Of a DNA stretch of 64,000 bases, positions 1-10,871 are shown piece by piece; within the stretch, counting starts at the first letter, position 1; each line of letters begins with the position of its first letter. The notes beneath the pieces were generated by a model. That model was not told the DNA's origin. It saw only the letters and a list, made by a program, of their open reading frames with translations, and made no database searches. The stretch spans positions 87,131,113 through 87,195,112 of the forward strand of contig NC_080672.1 of NCBI RefSeq assembly GCF_030247195.1, read 5' to 3'. This DNA comes from Topomyia yanbarensis. Taxonomy: Eukaryota; Arthropoda; Insecta; Diptera; Culicidae. Both the position numbers and the translations under genes were made by a program.

Positions 1-833
1 ACTTCTAGGAGGATTAACCGTCAAAATTTTTCTATCAGCAGATGAACAGTTTTACGTTTTGAAATTCTTCAATGTTACTTAACATCGAAATTTGGCAGTT
101 TCGAATGAATGTGATCGTGACCGTTAAAAATTTATCGAGCATTAATTTTACTTTTTTTTATTAGTCAACCTCACAACTTGCAGTACTAGAACGTAGTACA
201 CAAAATTTTAGTACGCCATTCATTGCATCCTGCTAAGAGGCTATTCATATAGTTGATAATACAACAAAAATCCAATGCTCATAAAACCGATCCTGACCTG
301 CTAGAGACAAAATTACATCAGCTTTCAACTAGTTTCTGAAATGTTATTCTTGTTGTAACCCATATTGAATTCTTGTCTAAACTCTACACAATCTAAAAAA
401 ATACATTTTCAGCAAATGTTGAAATGTATGTAAGTTTTCGGTAAACAAGCTTATGTTTTATATGCAATCAACCTATTCAAATTTAGATTCCCATTCGAAA
501 AATTGTCTCTAATCCATATTTTGAAGCATCTTTCCAAAAATGAGCTCATAATAATTCAGACAGTTATTTTATTTTACATTGAAGAAATTTGACAACTATG
601 GGATTTTGGCTAAGAGATAAGTTACAAAATCCCCTTCCCATAATTTTCCAAAAGTTCTCATGACGCTCTAAACACAGTTATCAATGTAGTGATCAGAGAA
701 TATTTTTCCAAAAATATTTTGTGGAATATTAAATTAAATTCGTCAGCATCAATTTTTTTTTCAATCCAATTAATTTTGGTTTGGGGGGGGGGGGGGGTTT
801 AACCCCCAAAACCCCCCCCTGGCTACGCCACTG
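1..833. mobile_element. Right part of a hAT-like DNA transposon
   Basis: The segment ends with CCTGGCTACGCCACTG, which read inward from the end is CAGTGGCGTAGCCAGG. This closely resembles the termini of the hAT-type element at 54392-59064. Just inside lies a G-run/C-run palindrome (783-818), the same subterminal design as at 59020-59045. The left end is not visible and may lie before the window, so no target duplication can be checked. The interior is AT-rich with no transposase ORF, suggesting a non-autonomous or decayed copy. Bases 250-310 resemble 28007-28075. Confidence 0.55.
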
Positions 834-2238
834 AAGGCACCTCATCAACCCATACGGTTGGAGTCTCGTGTAGCATGCCCGAGAGCTGTACATTTCCCGA
901 CTTATTTAGTAATGTCTAGCTAGTTTAATGTCGTTTAAATAAAGCTATATGCATGATTTGACTCTGGATTAGTCAGTAACTATGAAAATAGAACAAAGGA
1001 AAAATACCACAGACTGTAGACCATCTCCATCCATCGCTTAGCTACTTTCGATCCGAATTAGCTCAGCTGCGCAAACATCATGACCAATGGTTTGCCATTT
1101 CGCCCGAAAATCGCTCGATCTTCACTGTCTAGCTGTCACAGCGAGTTTTAAAATCTCGGAAAAGATTATGTATCACATTACCCTACCATCAGCTACCTCC
1201 AGGCATCCTTTGTTGCCCGAAACCGATGATGGGAACCGGTGAACTACTTTTTCCTAGTACCACCAGTTCGTACTAGCGACGACTGTTTTCTTGGCGTCCT
1301 CGAGCTCGCAAAGATGCAGGCATCAAAACGGGGCATGCTTTTATTTTATTTTTTAATTTCTCTACCAATTCTCGTGTCCTCCAGAGTCAGATAAACTCGC
1401 GCGCTCTCATCCGATTGCAATTCGCGCAATTCGAACTGGTTCGCAGAAATTGCATCGCAGTGCAGTTAGTGTGAGAGCTGCTTGTCAGCCGGCCCAGTTG
1501 CCTGGCTGTGCATAACACGGTTTCTCCCGGGCGAACGATGCAGATGATGGCGGTGATGATGATGGTGTGAAAATATTTTCACACCATTCCATTCCGTCCC
1601 TCCAACGCCATTCTGCCCTACTACCGGAGGGGGCTGAGATTTGTTCAGCTGTACGGGATATTTACAATAATAATAAGTGTATTTCCTTGTAGTTAAGTAG
1701 CAGAAATTGACTCTAAATTGATTTAAATGATATTTTTATGCCTTATTTTGCACCTTTAGAAAAAAAAACAAAGACAGCGAGGTGGCTGCAGACGACAGTA
1801 GAGCTGGAGCAATGCGTTGAACGGTATGGTTTGTGTTGCGGAAACGGCGACACTGGTGCCGTGGTATAAACAAACATATAGGACTGTGGCAGACTCTCTA
1901 GCGAAACGGTACCGCACACCCGATATGGAAGTTGTGCACATGTTAAATTCATACACCTATCTCTATGTATTCGGATGTTTTGTGCGATGTTTATAAACGG
2001 GACCTTTTGTTGAAATGTTTACGGTACATATTTCGAACGATCAGCTTGGTTCAAAAGCGACTGCGATTTGCACCTTAGATAAATTAGCGAAAAAAGGATA
2101 GTACTGCAGTGGATCGAGTGCACAATGTTTCTACATAATAGCGAGAGTGCGATTTGTTGGAAATTGTTATTCGAAAATTTATAATGCGTTCCACGAAAAC
2201 GTTACAAAAACATAGTATTTGCATCGGTGTACGAATGT
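834..2238. other. Unassigned DNA with a GC-richer patch
   Basis: No gene or repeat family was recognised. Bases 1390-1640 are richer in GC than the surroundings and contain short GATGAT runs. This could be a promoter or first-exon region of a host gene, but no splice-supported coding sequence is visible. The small ORFs at 1743-1956 have no recognisable product. Confidence 0.4.
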
Positions 2239-2369
2239 TTTGCTTTTCTCATACAGAAAAGCTACGCCATCACTCTGAAAATCAGCGATCTCATTTCATT
2301 TACCATTCGATTCAGTGATGGCGAATGACCCACAGAGGTTAAAGTCACGAATAAACAACAACAACAACC
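2239..2369 (+). repeat. Truncated GCCTTTCTC-family head joined to a SINE-like tail
   Basis: Bases 2239-2315 match the head of the family seen at 23450-26903: a TTTTCTCATA..GAAA palindrome, then ATCACTCTGAAAATC and a CATTCGATTCAGT segment. From about 2317 the sequence changes to GGCGAATGACC...GGTTAAA followed by (CAA)n. That resembles the 3' tail of the SINE at 10694-10859. The junction suggests a chimeric or nested remnant. Confidence 0.5.
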
Positions 2370-4191
2370 ATTTGATTCAGATTGTCGAAATCGGAAAACG
2401 GGTGTGATACTGTGTGGGACACACTTTCGTGGCTAACTTTTCAAAATACTCCGAACTCTTCTTCCTGCCTTTTTCCCAACGGTACTACACCAAAGTAAAG
2501 TCGGGCCTCTTACTACGCGGATTCCTATTGCGCTAAGTTCGGTTATAATGAATCTCATAGCTTATGGGTTTTGGCTAATTGGGTAGGGTTACCAACCGTC
2601 CTTAAAGGACATGTCCCTAATTTTGACGAGTTTGGGAAGCGTCCCTAATTTTACCTGAAATGTTCTTAATTTTAGTTTTTTTTCCTTTTTTATTAACGAT
2701 TTATAGTGAGTCAATCTTTTTCCTTTTTTATATTGTAACGACATATAATTAGCAAGGGACTGGAAGGTGAAGTATTCTTCAAATTCAAGGATTTGAAGTA
2801 AGAAAGTTTAAAAAAGCGTGGAGTGGGGTCAATGAACAAGCTTAGAGTTTCCCGGCTACTTAACTCTTTGTCTTCTGCAACGCAGGAGTCAGGATCTTTT
2901 GGCATTAAATGCGAATCACCTGAGTCTGCGGCTTGTCCGGACGAGCGTAAAGTCAATTTAATGACTTATGCTGTCGGAACCGAACCGGAATTTTAGTCTC
3001 AAACCTAGACTGTCACGACGCGGAGAGACGGTTTTCAGGAAAACAAGTTCAGCGCTGCCACGACGACAAGGAGGATACGATTTTAGCACGGCAGGGGACA
3101 ACGGTGCAACGACGATGATGCGAAAGATCTTAAAGTAGATCGGATGTGGTTTATGAACCTATCAAAGGGAGTTTTACCTTGGTTCACCGTTGACTTTCCT
3201 TGGTGTGGTTTCCTCTTGTTGTTTAAGAACTCTGGAGTTGTGCCACTTTCAAACTTGGTTTATTGGAAAATATTTACAATAGTTATCTTAAAGCTACGTG
3301 TTGCCCGCGCGATTCATATATCGTCGCGGAAAAAAATGTCCCTTTTAGTCTTAACGTTTTTTCCTATTCTCCTATTTTTTGGCGTAAATTCCCTGTGGCC
3401 TTAAAAGGGCTAGTTTCCTATTTGTTTACTTATATATTTGGACTTGTCTCTTCAAGACTGTCGTATCTGACCAAATTACAGATTTTTGTTTACAATCCTA
3501 GTCCAGTCCCGTACGGGTTCACAAATGTGTGGTTACATTTTTAACGTTTTCTAAGATTTTATTACCATCATAATTGCAGAGAAAGTGAGAAGAAAAAACC
3601 AAAGCTAGCTAGTTGGACCGCATGTGGCATGGTTATGTAAATTAGGCGCGGGAGGTCGGTAAATAGTCAGAGTAACCGATTTTCCGCGTTCTATCATTCC
3701 ATTTTCGGGATTTTAAGATCAACATCAAACTTCCCTACGCGATGCATTGATGCATTTCTTACATTATGAATGGCAATGAATAATAATCTCGTTTGCGCGG
3801 CAACACTAGACATATTTCAAAATAATTACGGAAACATGAAAAAGAGTCAGAACATACCTTTGTTCGGGACCACTCACAGTGGCGGATTTCCCTAAAAACC
3901 TGACCAAAAGTCGAAAATAGTTTTGATTGACCTGCAAAGGCATGTGGCACGTTTTTTTGGGGCGCAGATTACGATTTTGATGTCAGATTTTCAAAATTCA
4001 AAATGGCGGATATAAAACATTTTAATATAAATATAAGTAAATTTTTACGAATGAATGGTTTCAATGGTTCCAGTGTATGCCAATAACGTTCATAATGTAT
4101 CGAATTTTAAATGGTGTGTAGATAAATGATAGAATTTGTTAATTTGTACGCAATAAGATTGGGTGTCTAGATGATGTAGCTTTTATAAGAA
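2370..4191. other. Unassigned AT-rich DNA with a transposon-like scrap
   Basis: No gene was recognised. Bases 2585-2690 contain GGTTACCAACCGTCC followed by repeated GTCCCTAATTTT. This resembles the terminus of an old DNA transposon, but the partner end was not found. The short ORFs here (up to 93 codons) carry no recognisable domain. Confidence 0.35.
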
Positions 4192-4718
4192 TTAACCCAT
4201 TATATCCCAGCGTATGAAATTTCATACGCAGAACTATCCATCGTTTAACGCGTATTTACCGCAGAATTTTGGCATCTAACTGCTTTATTATTGCTCTAAT
4301 GGGATCATTGCACCTCATATTTCATTGTGAAACAAGACAACTGCCATTTTTTATAATTTTGTTTACATTTTTGAACCGTGTATAGTTGGGGCAAATGGCG
4401 GCTAAAAAGTAAGCAATACATTTAATTGAATTTTATTGTTGGAATTCGTGCTAATAATTCCATTATGTAACAAAACGTTCTTACAGGTGTAAAAGAAGTG
4501 TTGTTGATCAGAAAATCCGAAGAAATATGTCAAACAACTTAAAATTTGTTGTTTTTATTTAAGTGTTCAAAATTTTTTGCACGAGATATTTTCATTCTTA
4601 AAACCATTTTAAGCGGTGATTTTATTTTTCCCATAATCTTTGATACATTTTTTGGTGGAATTGAAGATATCACTGCATTTGGTTCACTTTTTGAAACCCC
4701 TGGGTTATAATGGGTTAA
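4192..4718. mobile_element. piggyBac-like MITE in a TTAA target
   Basis: TTAA at 4192-4195 and again at 4715-4718 flanks a 519-bp element. Its ends are inverted: CCCATTATATCCCAG on the left, and the complement of CTGGGTTATAATGGG on the right, with one mismatch. A TTAA duplication with ends starting CCC is the hallmark of piggyBac-superfamily elements. Next to the left end is a short palindrome, GCGTATGAAATTTCATACGC. There is no transposase ORF, so this is a non-autonomous copy. Confidence 0.8.
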
Positions 4719-5845
4719 TGTTATTAGTCATTTCAAACTATGTATTTTGAAATATTATACAACATAATTATAAAACTCTTCAACTCTCTGTACGATTATT
4801 ATTCAATTGCTGTCCGATGCACATATTTCTCAAAGAACGAAAAATAGTATTTTTTAAATTATAGAAAATATGCCGATTCTGCGACGGAATGCTTGGAGTG
4901 AAAATTGACAACAATACGAAAACAAGTGAAATTCACTAAGATTCATAGTTTTATTTAAATTGTTGGACCGAGGATTTGTCCAAAGTCCATTATTGCGATG
5001 AATTAGTACGATTACGAGTCATGCATGCGTTATACTTGGTCAGAACATGCTTGTACTGCTCCCTGGTATAGTTTTGAGCAACCACGTTTTGTTGTCATGT
5101 TTGCTGACATTTCACGACTGTCAACCTTCCCAAAAAAAAAAACATATTCGCCAAGCTGGAGTATTCCACAGTTTAATGGCAGTGTTGGTAAACACGGCTC
5201 GCAGTGGGGGTAACTGTGTGTCGATTTTTCGGTCGACTTCGTCATCGTGCACAGGCTATTATTATTAAATTCACGTAAAAGTAGAAACCTATTAGTGGTC
5301 GTTTTGCAATAATTGTTGTTTTTAGTACTAATGTACAATTGTTATGTGCTAATCGTATGTCTATCGGTATATGTGTTCGTCTGAGTATTAGTGACAGCTG
5401 GGTCAAGGAATGGATGCAAAGCTGGCGTATATGATGGAGGAGTGGGTAATTTATCATCTCGCGTGCATTTTTTTTCCTTCCTTGGATTCCTTGGGCACTT
5501 TTTTCCGGTGTTCAATTCTTGCATTGGATTCGATTCATTCGGGAAGATGGGATTGGATAAATTAAGGTACGATTAATTTACCGACGCACGTCATCAGTTT
5601 TCGTTCAGCATAGCATGATGAAATTCTGCAATTGTCGTTAATCGCAAATAAATAGCATTTGCTGGTATTTAGATAAGTTCAAGTAGTTTGGTTGCATGTT
5701 ACCTGTGTTATTATCGTCTACTTCATGAGTCTGTTGCGCTTCTATTAGTCTAGCTTTCGAGTACTAATGTATACCAAAAATAATATTGGTGAATTTGTAC
5801 ATTTCTTATTAATCCCTGAACCTTTCTTTCTTTATTCAGCACGTC
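4719..5845. other. Unassigned AT-rich DNA
   Basis: Nothing recognisable was found. Overlapping ORFs of 60-102 codons occur on both strands at 5025-5576 without domain features, and they look like chance openings. Confidence 0.4.
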
Positions 5846-8800
5846 ATGTTTCCTTCTACTACCATATCTGAAATTAGATTCATACTAACACTAACACAAT
5901 CAGTTGCATCTTCTCTCATACACACATACAATTTCTCCCATTTCAAACGTACAAACGCTTGTGGCCTTTGCGATAACACAAACCTGGTCACAAACGTGAA
6001 CATATCATTGCAATCATCCTCTCATAATCACGCCCACGATCTCGCAAACATTAAAATATCCGAGTAATTAAGTGAACGTTTAAGCACCTATAAATTTACG
6101 AACGCGATCTCAAGCATTAATCTACCGTTAGCGCGATCATGAATCGGTCATATCCAGAAGTTTCCACCTTCAGTCTTAGCAACCTAGACGCATGCCTTCA
6201 GTTGGACCAATGAAAATTTGACGCTCATATTCACTAGACAACACGTTCCATGGCAACATGACTGGAAACTCAAGTAGGGGAAACCGAGGAGAGTTGAAAC
6301 AATTTTTTTTTGTTTTTGTTAGAAAAATTGACAAAAACTGCCATCAGATGATTGCTTACTTTTAAATTACTTACTTCTGTTTATGCTTTTTAAAATTACA
6401 TTAGAATAACTGGTACAAATCAATAACAAAGCATCAATATATTGATTTTTATAACAGTGTTCTCTTTGTTTCAACTCTCCTCATACCGAGTTGAAGTTGA
6501 AACAACAATGAATGTGAGTTGAAACAAGAAACCAATTTCTTTAAATATTATCAAAACGTTTTCTATAGCATAAAATGTTACAATTGTGTCATTTTTATTC
6601 GTTCACGCTAAGATAATTCTTTAAAATGACATTCTTATCATTATTTTTCACAGTGTATATCTATGTAAAAACAGACACTTGTTTTGAAAATTAATGTTAG
6701 ATTTTGGTTACAAATGCAAGAATTTCTGCACTTATTCCAATAGTAATAACAGTAAGTTACTTTAGCTAACCACTAATTAACTATAACTGTAAAATCAAGA
6801 AATTTGATACCCATTTTTCATATGTATTATTTTCCAACCACTTCCCCTAGAACATTCTACATTTATTAAAATGGTTGATATGACCAGTGATACTATTTAT
6901 GACTAAAAGTGGTACGGGTTCATGAAAACAGGTAATTTGCTATCCGTGTTGGTAGTATTTAGTTCATTTTGGATTATGGTCTCTTCGCTCCAAGCTTCCA
7001 AGAAGCTGATATGTGTAAACAATTAGAATGAATGCATTTTCCGTGGTTTTTAATGACCTAGATCTAATAAATTGAGAACGTTGATCACTGTTGTCAATTC
7101 AGTAAAGAAGAATCTTGATTATTATTATTTGTTCGGGAACGTTCATTATCGAGGAGAGTCAAAACAAGGTCTTTCACTCTCCTAGGTCGAGAAGTAAAGC
7201 TTGATCCACTATTTACAATTTTTAAATCCCAAAGATAGAAAGAAACGCATACAATTCATAAATGTTAACGCTTAGACTACATAATAGTGATATTTTCGTG
7301 ATCGAACATCACTTAATATCCTATTTATACCAATTTGAAGGAAATAACGAAAACTTACTTTTGCTAATTTTTTTGTAGTTTGTTTACCGTACATACTCAA
7401 CCACTTATGTAACGTAGTTGGCGTATATTGGAGGATTTGTGGGCACGATATAAATAAAACAAATGCATTATTCCATACTGTGTTGCGTTTCGGCTTCGCC
7501 TCATCAGAAACCAACACTAACTTATTGTCGGAATAGATTAGCGCCGGCTTGACGCAAATCCCTTAAAACTAAACACACACTTTGTGTTTCAATCGAACGA
7601 TTGATCAAACGTGATGTCCCGTTCGAGCAGAAGTTCTGTTTATGCCGATGAGACACAGTGAAACCGAAACTTGTCTTGGCTTAGCAGGCCTAAAAAAAAT
7701 ATAGCAAAATGCATTATTGTTTTATCCCTAACGGTACTGTTTCGCTAGTTATGGGCACTGTTTCAACTCTCCTCCGTTTCAAATATCCTCGGTTCCCCCC
7801 CCCCCCCCCTACTACGGAAGAACTCACCCTCCTCTAGTATCTGAACCGTACACTAAATATTATGTATCAGATTCAGGTCCACACGGCCATGAAATCGATT
7901 TATACACGTGAAGTCACATACACGCGACAAAATCATTAACATACAAATGCTTCAGCCCTTCGCGATCATCCAGGCAACCTATTCCTGGATCTCGCAAACA
8001 TGATAATATTTTCAATCGCGGCCTCAAGCGTAAATCTACAAACTCCCGCGCTAACGCCATCATGGATCTGTCTCTCGGAAATCTCTATCCTCGGTACTAG
8101 CAGACTAGGTTCATGCCTTCAATTGGTCCAATCAAAAAAAAAAAAAAAGAAAGCTCGCATATTCAGTGGACAACACGTTCCATGCCGACATGACCGGGAA
8201 CCCTAGTGATATGGTGTAATTCACTCTCTGTCAGAATGTGAACCGAAAACTGAATAGCAGAATGACGGTCCACGAAGTCACACGCGAGCACACGTGACAA
8301 ACACGTTAACATACGAACGCTTAAGCCCTTGGAAATCATCCATGCACACCTACGTTCGCGATCGTGCAAACTTGATAAAACCCCGGTAATAAGGTGAACG
8401 TTTTAAAAGCTACGAACTTACAAACCCGGTCTCAAACGCGAAACCATGAATCGGTCACGTCCGGAAATCTTTACCTTCCGTCCTAGCAACTTAGGTCGAT
8501 GTATTCAGATGGATCAATCATAAAATAAAGCTCATATCCATTAGACAACACGTTCCATGGTGACATGACCGGGAACTCTAATGATATGGAAGAACTCACT
8601 TTCTTCTAGCATCCGAACCGTACACCAAGTATCAGATTCACGGTCCGCGTGTGATCGTCCAAGAACTCAAGCGAATATGCGAAAGGCACACGGTTATAAA
8701 ATCCAATTTATACACGCGAAGTTACATACAAGTTAGCATACGCGACATACAAACGTACACTGCGATCGAACATGTTAACGTACAGACGCTCGAGACCCTC

Positions 8801-8870
8801 ATGATTATACACGCGATCGCGAGGTCCCTAGCTGAGCCGCACAATTAATATCACATTCAGAATCACGGCC
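5846..8870 (+). repeat. Tandem repeat of about 375 bp, three or more diverged copies
   Basis: The landmark ACAACACGTTCCATG recurs near 6239, 8170 and 8546. Each time it is preceded by ATGAATCGGTC-like and CCTAGCAAC-like segments and followed by GAAGAACTCAC, ATCCGAACCGTACAC and ATCAGATTCA. The last two copies are about 376 bp apart; the first gap is about 400 bp once the inserted element 6277-7809 is removed. A partial copy begins around 5850. CG-containing words (CGCGATC, ACACGCGA) are frequent. The ORFs inside are not conserved between units. Confidence 0.75.
6277..7809. mobile_element. Non-autonomous DNA element with TA target duplication
   Basis: The left end is GGGGAAACCGAGGAGAGTTG. The right end read inward is a G-run followed by AACCGAGGATATTTGAAAC and then GGAGGAGAGTTGAAAC. 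TA occurs on both sides (6275-6276 and 7810-7811). The insertion splits one 375-bp tandem unit: joining GGAAACTCAAGTA to CTACGGAAGAACTC restores the order seen in the intact unit near 8571-8595. A related GAGGAGAGTCAAAACAAG / CTTTCACTCTCCTAGGTCGAG pair lies inside (7150-7190). No transposase was seen. Assignment to Tc1/mariner rests only on the TA target. Confidence 0.65.
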
Positions 8871-8880
8871 CGCTGCAATT

Positions 8881-10374
8881 GGTCTTAAGCAGCGTTTTAG
8901 TGGGTGACATTTCCGTTTTCTTCTGCAATTGTAGTGAGTGATTCAGACGGGAAGCCCTTCCGAGACCCTAGCTCAACAGCTCTAGTAGGACAACACTCGC
9001 AAGAAAAAAATTGATGAAAATGTTTTAATCATCCACTGTATGGTTTACTTTTATGCAGCACTGATTTTTGGAAATGTGAGGCATCTCTTCCGAAATTACC
9101 CTACTTTCGAAATTCCGCTGGGGTATCATAGAACTTAAATTTTTTGGCACTCTAGTGAATATCCCTTTTCATCAGCCTACTGCACCATAGGCCACAAATA
9201 GATTTTTTTGGTTGAAAATCCAAAACTTATAAACCGTTAGTGCTAGACTTTCCGTGTCTTTGGAACAAATTCTCTGCAATAAGTGCCCTTCATTTTGGGG
9301 AAAACAAAATTAGGGTGCCCCTCTCAATTTTTGAAATAAAAAATATTATCTCCTGAATGAAAAAAGATAGGAGAATACAACCTTCTAAAGAAATATAGAG
9401 AAATCAATTCTGAGTAATTTTGTTGAAAATGTCGAAACTTTATCTTCAACGGTTTTTATTTCTCTTGTTTCGTTTAGAGTGACTCTTAAAAAATCAGTAT
9501 TTTTAATATAAAACCTTTGAGGATGATTTTTCGTGAATGTCGACTTCTAATAACAGTTAGCTCTTACAAATGTGCACATTTCTTCTTCTTCAATTCATTA
9601 ACTTTTGCACAAAACAGAGCTATTGACGATTTTCTGCTCAAAATTCGACATTTTCTAAGGTAAATAACTCCGAAGGTGGCAAAAAGTGACAATCAATGTA
9701 ATGACCGTCTGATAGTACTATAAAAACGCTACAAAATAAGAGGTACATCGTTTGTATCCTAGTGACTCTTTACGTGAAATGATTGCGTATAAACTACCTC
9801 TGTCCAAGGGTCAAAAGTCGATTGTTTGTTGAAGATCTAGTTCTTATATCTCGTAAGTGCCAGACAATTTTTATGTCAGTGTAAAAATAGGGTTGTCTCA
9901 ACATTTTTGAAATAAAAATAATTTCTTCTGAACAATAAAAATAGAAGTATAAAGCCCTTCTGAAAATTAAAAAGTAATCATGTTTGGGTAATTTTATTGA
10001 CAATTCCTAAACTATTGTCATTGGCTTTTATTTTACGGCGATTTCCTTTATTTGGTTTGGCGTGACCCTTAAAAAAATATTTTTTCAGTAGAATAGTTTT
10101 GAAGTGAATTTCCCAAAAATTTTGAAATTTTCTTCTGATAAGTACCAATTTTTTCTTTAGGGACTAACTTATTACCAATTTTATAAACGAGATATTGATT
10201 TTTTCAGTAACAATATTTTTTCTAAGTTTCAACAATTTCTTTTTTCTTTTTTTTAACGATCCGAGTCTATTAAAATATTCATCTTTAGTCCCTAGACATA
10301 GTCTCATAACCCTGATTACAACACAGACATCAAAGTATGGCTTATGGTAAACAACGTTGTCAATTTCTGGATAC
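8881..10374. other. AT-rich DNA containing a diverged direct duplication
   Basis: Bases about 9305-9540 and 9885-10125 align along their length. Shared blocks include AATTTTTGAAATAAAAA.TA, CTGA..AA.AAAA, GGGTAATTTT.TTGA and GTGAC.CTTAAAAAA. They are two members of one unidentified repeat family in the same orientation. No coding sequence was recognised; the 91-codon minus ORF at 10164-10439 overlaps the SINE tail. Confidence 0.5.
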
Positions 10375-10387
10375 ATTACCTTACTCA

Positions 10388-10649
10388 CTTTTTTCTTTTT
10401 GATTATTTTCCGTCGACCTCTGTCCGCACGGAGTGTCAATCACCGACGCCAAAGAGGTGACTCCACCATCTGGATCCTAGGATCTACCTAGGATCCTAGG
10501 CCCATCAGCATATGCACCAACGGTTTTACTTCCCTTCCGAAGGAAGACATGATCACAGATTTTTCACCTCAGAAAATCTGAACGACCTGGGAGTGAACCC
10601 AGATCCACTGGATTGAGTGGCGGTCAAGCTTACCACTTAACCACCGGCA
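10388..10649 (-). mobile_element. tRNA-derived SINE, Feilai-like
   Basis: Read on the minus strand, it starts GCCGGTGGTTAAGTGGTAAG, a tRNA-like head with box A. Box B follows as GGGTTCACTCC, then a non-tRNA body with TTCCTTCGGAAGGGAAGTAAA, ending in an A-rich tail (T-rich on plus, 10388-10405). A 13-bp target duplication, ATTACCTTACTCA, flanks it at 10375-10387 and 10650-10662. The layout matches mosquito Feilai-type SINEs; the family name is from memory and unverified. Transcription would be by RNA polymerase III. Confidence 0.85.
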
Positions 10650-10693
10650 ATTACCTTACTCATTATTATTAGATGAGATGATACAATCATTTC

Positions 10694-10859
10694 GGGGGTG
10701 GGCGTAGCGTAGTTGGTAAATCGATTGTCTTGTACGCAGCGCACCTGGGTTCGAGTCCCAACCCCACACATAGGGTTAGAAATTTTTCATAAGAGATTTT
10801 TCTAACCCAAAGAGGCGAATGACCTTAAGGTTAAAACCACTGTAATCGAAATAAAAAAA
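10694..10859 (+). mobile_element. tRNA-derived SINE, second family
   Basis: The tRNA-like head runs about 10695-10770 with box A (TAGCGTAGTTGGTAA), box B (GGTTCGAGTCC) and a GGGGTGGG / CCAACCCCA acceptor-like pairing. A short body contains TAGGGTTAGAAATTTTTC and a partly inverted GATTTTTCTAACCC, and the tail is GGCGAATGACCTTAAGGTTAAA then poly(A). An imperfect duplication, ACAATCATTTC / ACAATAATTTC, flanks it. The same family occurs in the opposite orientation at 63412-63581, so this is a SINE and not a functional tRNA gene. Confidence 0.85.
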
Positions 10860-10871
10860 AACAATAATTTC

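Noticed and set aside
3876..3960. CAGTGGCGGATTT as a further hAT terminus
   Set aside because: Only the first nine or so bases resemble a hAT end. No partner end or duplication was found.
10694..10772. Possible functional tRNA gene
   Set aside because: Boxes A and B are followed by a SINE body and poly(A), flanked by a target duplication, and the same unit recurs at 63412-63581.
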